Origin: Anaerolineaceae bacterium
GTDB taxonomy: Bacteria; Chloroflexota; Anaerolineae; Anaerolineales; Villigracilaceae
Reading direction: 5' to 3'
Assembly: GCA_022181005.1 (NCBI GenBank)
Contig: BQMV01000008.1
Span: 1-17,812, forward strand
Length of the DNA stretch: 17,812 nucleotides
The notes under the pieces: generated by a model
Database searches by the model: none
What the model was told of the DNA's origin: nothing
Seen by the model: only the letters and a program-made list of their open reading frames with translations
Position numbers and translations under genes: made by a program
Part shown: positions 14,524 through 17,812 of the stretch, piece by piece
How positions within the stretch are numbered: the stretch's first letter is position 1
Layout of the letters: each line of letters opens with the position of its first letter

Positions 14524-15540
14524 ATGTCCACTGCTTACACATTTATCCCTTCGCCGAATTATTTGTATCCCGATCATCCCGAACGACCGGGGCGGTTGGA
14601 TGTGTTGAAGCCGCGCTTGGATTCATTTTCTGCAACGCGAATCGAAGCGACGCCAGCGACACGCGAGGAAGTTGCGCGAGTCCACAACCCCGAACTTGTT
14701 TCGGCGCTGGAAAAGGTCTGCCGCGAGGACGCGCCCGCCATCATTGATTACGCGCCAACGTATGTGACTCCGTCTTCCTTCGACGATGCTTTGCTCGCGG
14801 CGGGAGGCGTGATCGCTTGCGCGCGCGCTGTCTTACGCGGCGACGTAGACAACGCCTTCGCCATCGTCCGCCCGCCGGGGCATCACGCGGAGCCTGATCG
14901 CGCGATGGGATTTTGCTTGTTCAACAATGTCGCCATCGGCGCGATGGATGCCCTCGCACACGGCGTGGATCGCGTAATGGTCATTGACTACGACGCGCAT
15001 CACGGCAACGGGACTCAAGCCGCATTTTTGAACGAGGAACGCGTCGCATTTTTATCGGCTCATCAATTTCAGCCGGGGTTTTATCCCGGCACCGGCGCGT
15101 TGAAAGAAGCGCCACACGCAAAGAAACGAATCGTCAACGTACCGCTGCCTGCCCGCGCGGGGGATAAAGTCTACGAAGAAATTGCGGATAAAATTTTCAA
15201 GCCGTTCGTCGAGTCGTTCAAACCGCAGATGATTTTTGTTTCCGTTGGGTTCGACGCGCATTGGAACGACCCGATCACGTCGCTGGGGTTGTCCACGAGT
15301 GGATATTTTATGCTGGCGCAAAAGTGCGTCGCGCTGGCGGAGGAATTCTGCGGCGGCAAGATCGTCTTCGTGCTCGAGGGCGGCTACGACCCGGTCAACG
15401 TGGCTGAGGGGGCTGAGGCAACCATCCACGCGCTGACCAGGTCGCCCCGTCGGAATGAAGCGAGTGATCCCAGTCCGTACCGGGAACCGGACTGCGAATC
15501 CCGAATCGAAGAGATACGAAAGTGGCATGGATTTTCGTAG
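14524..15540 (+). CDS. Histone deacetylase / acetylpolyamine amidohydrolase family protein
   Basis: 338-residue zinc-dependent deacetylase of the AcuC/AphA/HDAC superfamily. The zinc ligands are Asp157 and His159 (IDYDAHHGNG) and Asp244 (GFDAH). The catalytic His pair is H120-H121 (RPPGHHAEP), and the active-site Tyr288 is in the LEGGYDP loop. The N-terminal HPERPGRL segment is also typical. Bacterial members remove acetyl groups from acetylpolyamines, acetoin-pathway or acetyl-lysine substrates; nothing in the neighbourhood settles which. The ATG at 14524 is chosen because homology-like sequence starts there (STAYTFIPSPNY) and a TATAAT lies just before it. An in-frame TTG at 14485 would put the hairpin repeat into the protein. 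The C-terminal tail (about 310-338) is charged and less conserved. Confidence 0.9.
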   Translation: MSTAYTFIPSPNYLYPDHPERPGRLDVLKPRLDSFSATRIEATPATREEVARVHNPELVSALEKVCREDAPAIIDYAPTYVTPSSFDDALLAAGGVIACARAVLRGDVDNAFAIVRPPGHHAEPDRAMGFCLFNNVAIGAMDALAHGVDRVMVIDYDAHHGNGTQAAFLNEERVAFLSAHQFQPGFYPGTGALKEAPHAKKRIVNVPLPARAGDKVYEEIADKIFKPFVESFKPQMIFVSVGFDAHWNDPITSLGLSTSGYFMLAQKCVALAEEFCGGKIVFVLEGGYDPVNVAEGAEATIHALTRSPRRNEASDPSPYREPDCESRIEEIRKWHGFS

Positions 15541-15559
15541 ACGGTAATTTATAATTAGC

Positions 15560-15615
15560 CACAGAGTTCACAGAGCCCTCAGAGAAAAAATCTCAAAATC
15601 TCTGCGCGCTCTGTG
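15560..15615. repeat. Nonamer hairpin before the zinc-ribbon membrane protein
   Basis: Three 9-bp units (CACAGAGTT, CACAGAGCC, CTCAGAGAA; 15560-15586) face three inverted units (15589-15615), whose reverse complements begin CACAGAGCG and CGCAGAGAT; the third is degenerate. The loop is only 2 bases. Outer bases extend the stem so that TAGCCACAGAG (15556-15566) pairs with 15609-15619. It ends nine bases before the ribosome site of the next gene. Confidence 0.75.
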
Positions 15616-15635
15616 GCTACGAAAAAGGAGCAAGC

Positions 15636-16712
15636 ATGGCTCGACGACGTACGGTTGGTTATGTTCAAAATGAATGGGTGTGCCCGAATTGCCAGACGCG
15701 CAACAAGGGCGGCGAGAAGACGTGTGAAAATTGCGGCGCGCCGCAACCCGAGAATGTGCAATTTCAATTACCGTCGGAACAAAAATTTGTGACCGATGAA
15801 AATGCGGTGAAAGCCGCGCAAGCGGGCGCGGACATCCACTGCGGATTCTGCGGGACGCGCAACCCCGCCACCGCCGAGACTTGCTCGCAATGCGGCGCGG
15901 ACTTGAAAGAAGGCAAAGCGCGCGAGGCGGGGCGCGTGATGCAACAGCCAGCCGCACAACCGAAAATTGTGAAGTGCGATAACTGCGGAACCGATAACCC
16001 AAGCAGTAACTCGGTCTGCTCGAATTGCGGATCGCCACTGCCCAAACTGACACCGGTTCAACCGGTGATGAATGCTCCGCAAACTCGAAGCGGACTCTCC
16101 CCCGCCGCGCCGTTGACCGGAAAAAAGCCTTCGCGCGCGCCGTGGATCATCGCGGCGGCAGTGCTGGGTTGTTTGGCGATCATTTGCGTTGGCGTGTTGT
16201 TGTTCGCATTACCCACCTCGTCGGTGCAGGCAACCGTGACAGATGTGTACTGGCAGACTTCTGTGCCGGTACAGGAAGTTCAGCCAGTCAGTTATTCGAA
16301 CGAACGCGGCAGTCCGCCATCGGATGCGTACGATGTTTCTTGTCACGACGAAAGCCAGGATGTTTGCGAACAAAAGACCGTTGACAAGGGTAACGGCTAC
16401 TCGGAAGTGGTGGAGGAATGTCACACCGAGACTCAGACGTATTGTTCCTACACGGTGGACGAATGGACGACAATCCAAACGTACACGCTCGATGGGCATA
16501 ATTTGCAACCGGTCTATGAAAGTCCGAACGTTTCATCTGATCAACGCTTGGGAGACACATCCGAAACGCTGACCGTGTATTTTCTCACCGATGACGGATC
16601 GCAAGAAACATACACAGCCAGTTCGGTTTCAGAATTTCAGCAGTTCACCACCGGAAGCACATGGACGTTGAATATGAATCTTGCGGGCGGCGTGGTGAGC
16701 GTGGAGCCGTAG
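15636..16712 (+). CDS. Membrane protein with three RanBP2-type zinc ribbons
   Basis: 358-residue protein. Three Cys4 ribbons lie in the N-terminal part: C16/C19/C30/C33, C69/C72/C83/C86 and C114/C117/C128/C131. Each has CxxC-x10-CxxC spacing with Asn four residues after the second Cys. The first also has the Trp (NEWVCPNC) of the RanBP2 zinc-finger pattern. A Pro-rich spacer leads to one transmembrane helix (about 170-192) preceded by KKPSR, so the zinc ribbons should be cytoplasmic. The C-terminal part (about 195-358) would be external. It is rich in beta-strand-like sequence and has four cysteines (SCHDESQDVC, ECHTETQTYC) that could form disulfides. AAGGAG (15625-15630) precedes the ATG. 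I do not recognise the outer domain; a sensing or scaffolding role would be a guess. Confidence 0.8.
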   Translation: MARRRTVGYVQNEWVCPNCQTRNKGGEKTCENCGAPQPENVQFQLPSEQKFVTDENAVKAAQAGADIHCGFCGTRNPATAETCSQCGADLKEGKAREAGRVMQQPAAQPKIVKCDNCGTDNPSSNSVCSNCGSPLPKLTPVQPVMNAPQTRSGLSPAAPLTGKKPSRAPWIIAAAVLGCLAIICVGVLLFALPTSSVQATVTDVYWQTSVPVQEVQPVSYSNERGSPPSDAYDVSCHDESQDVCEQKTVDKGNGYSEVVEECHTETQTYCSYTVDEWTTIQTYTLDGHNLQPVYESPNVSSDQRLGDTSETLTVYFLTDDGSQETYTASSVSEFQQFTTGSTWTLNMNLAGGVVSVEP

Positions 16713-16722
16713 AAAACGAAAA

Positions 16723-16768
16723 CAGGTAAACAAGGAAACACGCACACAGGTAGTTTGTGTGCGTGTTT
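16723..16768 (+). terminator. Terminator with octad-repeat left flank
   Basis: A perfect 13-bp stem pairs 16736-16748 with 16756-16768 (7-base loop), ending in a T run and GATTC. The left flank (16723-16740) is built of units CAGGTAAA and CAAGGAAA, the same words found inside pheT. It follows the zinc-ribbon gene by 10 bp. Confidence 0.82.
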
Positions 16769-16882
16769 TGATTCATTATAAGCATATGCGTCTACTTCTC
16801 CCGCATCACAAACAGATGTGCGGCTTTTCGAGCATACGCGGAAAATCAAAAAGGAATATACTCATTCTCAAGGAGTCTATCA

Positions 16883-17455
16883 ATGAAAAATAATTGGATG
16901 GGTATATCTTTGCTCTTTATCTGGTGTCTCTTCATGGGCGTCACCGCTATCTCGATCGGGTTTGGCGCGGTCTTCCCATCCATGAACCTGATCGCCAAGC
17001 CGTTCATTTGTCCGCGCGGAGAGATGCAGTTAGAAACGCAAGACTATTATCCCTCGCCGGTGGAGACGGTCACAACACTGACGTGGTATTGCGTGGATCA
17101 CACCACCGGAGAAAAGGTCGAATTGGGTCTCTTCCCCATGAGTTTATACGCCGGGTTAATCTATGGCTTTTTGCTTTTCCTCGTTATTTATGCGGGCTGG
17201 AAGGTATGGATGTACAAGCTTGCTTCTCAAGCATCGCCAACTCACGACAGTACGACGCCCAAGCCCAATTGGGAGCGCGATCTGGCAGAACAAATTCACC
17301 AAACCAATATGGAATTCGAGAATCGAGGCGCGAGGACCAAATCGTCGTTGAATGCGTTGGACCGAATGAAGGAGTTGAAGGGCATGCGCGACGCGAATCT
17401 GATCAGCGAAGCCGAATATGAACAAAAGCGCGCCGAGATCCTGAAGGAGATGTGA
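16883..17455 (+). CDS. Two-helix membrane protein with C-terminal SHOCT domain
   Basis: 190-residue protein. The first hydrophobic segment (about 7-35) and the second (about 86-108) flank an external-looking loop with two cysteines (FICPRG, TWYCVDH). A charged linker (about 112-155) follows. The C-terminus, LDRMKELKGMRDANLISEAEYEQKRAEILKEM, is a clear SHOCT motif, a short helical hairpin common at protein ends and thought to mediate oligomerisation. AAGGAG (16870-16875) lies seven bases before the ATG. TATACT at 16857-16862 is too close to the ribosome site to be its promoter unless transcription starts within the site. The gene is bounded by related terminators on both sides, so it is probably a single-gene unit. 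Function unknown. Confidence 0.82.
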   Translation: MKNNWMGISLLFIWCLFMGVTAISIGFGAVFPSMNLIAKPFICPRGEMQLETQDYYPSPVETVTTLTWYCVDHTTGEKVELGLFPMSLYAGLIYGFLLFLVIYAGWKVWMYKLASQASPTHDSTTPKPNWERDLAEQIHQTNMEFENRGARTKSSLNALDRMKELKGMRDANLISEAEYEQKRAEILKEM

Positions 17456-17510
17456 ATCGGTTGTAGAAAAGAATGAATCTCGCGGATGGTATTAGCCATA
17501 GAAAGATTTA

Positions 17511-17563
17511 CGGAAACGCGTACACAAAAAAACACGCATACGGTTGACCTGTATGCGTGTTTT
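17511..17563 (+). terminator. Terminator related to the one at 16723
   Basis: A perfect 13-bp stem pairs 17529-17541 with 17551-17563 around a 9-base loop. The right arm plus tail (GCGTGTTTTGATTC) is identical to the terminator at 16761-16774, and the left flank again has GGAAAC words. It follows the SHOCT gene by about 55 bp. Confidence 0.82.
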
Positions 17564-17592
17564 GATTCTGCGCAAATTCGGGAGATTGTCTT

Positions 17593-17598
17593 TATAAT
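17593..17598 (+). promoter_or_regulatory. Exact TATAAT six bases before an ATG (leaderless promoter candidate)
   Basis: A perfect -10 hexamer ends six bases before the ATG at 17605. The arrangement is the same as at 14512-14524. There is no ribosome site and no clear -35 box. Confidence 0.5.
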
Positions 17599-17604
17599 GA
17601 CCTC

Positions 17605-17796
17605 ATGCAAAAATCAGTGGCGATCATTGGCGGCGGACCGGCGGGATTGATGGCGGCAGAGGTCATCAGCGCGCACGGTACGAAGGTGGATGTGTACGAC
17701 TCCATGCCTTCTGTTGGGCGCAAATTTTTGATGGCGGGCAAAAGCTGGTTGAACATCACGCACTCCGATCCGTTCGAGGCGTTCGTTTCAAAATAC
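17605..17796 (+). CDS. NAD(P)/FAD-dependent oxidoreductase (TIGR03862/HI0933-like), N-terminus
   Basis: Partial gene; only the first 64 codons are genuine. The N-terminal Rossmann motif GGGPAG (residues 9-14) binds the ADP part of FAD, followed by DVYDSMPSVGRKFLMAGK and LNITHSDPFEAF. The pattern VGRKFL.AGK..LN.THS is that of the TIGR03862/HI0933-like flavoproteins, whose substrates are mostly unknown. An exact TATAAT box precedes the ATG by six bases with no ribosome site. From 17797 on, the reading frame runs into sequencing-adapter sequence, so the codons for RSEEH are not part of the protein. The family is clear, the subfamily likely. Confidence 0.82.
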
Positions 17797-17812
17797 AGAT
17801 CGGAAGAGCACA
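17797..17812. other. Illumina TruSeq adapter remnant at the contig end
   Basis: The last 16 bases, AGATCGGAAGAGCACA, are identical to the start of the standard TruSeq 3' adapter. This is a technical artefact; genomic sequence ends at 17796. Confidence 0.93.

Noticed and set aside
15052..15528. 158-codon antisense frame in the deacetylase-like gene
   Set aside because: It is the complement of well-conserved catalytic sequence, with no ribosome site or recognisable product.
16800..16828. Hairpin CCGCA ... TGCGG followed by CTTTT as a terminator
   Set aside because: The stem is 5 bp plus a bulge and the T run is short; a much stronger terminator already lies 30 bases upstream.

Overview
The window looks like one complete metagenomic contig from an Anaerolineae-type Chloroflexota bacterium. 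I infer this from the mix of features: two lipoproteins with Pro/Thr-rich linkers and NBR1-type Ig domains, a Phe T-box leader, a one-gene pyruvate:ferredoxin oxidoreductase followed by a dihydroorotate-dehydrogenase-like gene, and many short degenerate repeats between genes. No rRNA or tRNA gene is present to confirm the placement. Both ends cut through genes. The last 16 bases match the start of the Illumina TruSeq adapter, so the right end is an assembly or trimming artefact.

Layout. 1-1922 (+): 3' end of a lysine 2,3-aminomutase gene and two related lipoproteins. A bidirectional terminator then faces a minus-strand block, 1981-6464. Read in its own direction, that block is a promoter, a Phe-specific T-box riboswitch (specifier UUC), pheS, pheT and a small membrane protein that also has a likely promoter of its own. 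6521-11296 (+): promoter, nifJ-type pyruvate:ferredoxin oxidoreductase, a DHOD-like partner 12 bp downstream, and a strong hairpin. 11335-13243 (-): a small Cys-rich protein, then a PQQ-type sugar dehydrogenase lipoprotein translationally coupled to a DUF1232/YkvA protein. 13357-17796 (+): OsmC-like protein, NYN-domain RNase-like protein, histone-deacetylase-family amidohydrolase, a membrane protein with three RanBP2-type zinc ribbons, a SHOCT-domain membrane protein, and the start of an FAD oxidoreductase.

How they fit together. Lysine aminomutase and the oxidoreductase pair point to an anaerobic, ferredoxin-based metabolism. The T-box would tie expression of both Phe-tRNA synthetase subunits to the level of uncharged tRNA-Phe. 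The remaining genes are mostly single housekeeping or cell-envelope functions.

The most striking content is repeats rather than proteins. (1) A 26-27 bp palindrome occurs twice in the phe operon: once inside the T-box leader, and once as exactly nine in-frame codons in pheT. (2) Three hairpins share one design, three 9-bp units facing three inverted 9-bp units, with a different nonamer in each. (3) Heptad and octad microrepeats lie within coding sequence (pheT and the stop codon of the NYN gene) and beside terminators. (4) A cluster of CATCCCTTCGGGAT hairpins precedes the deacetylase-like gene. In addition, two genes have an exact TATAAT box six bases before the ATG, which suggests leaderless mRNAs.
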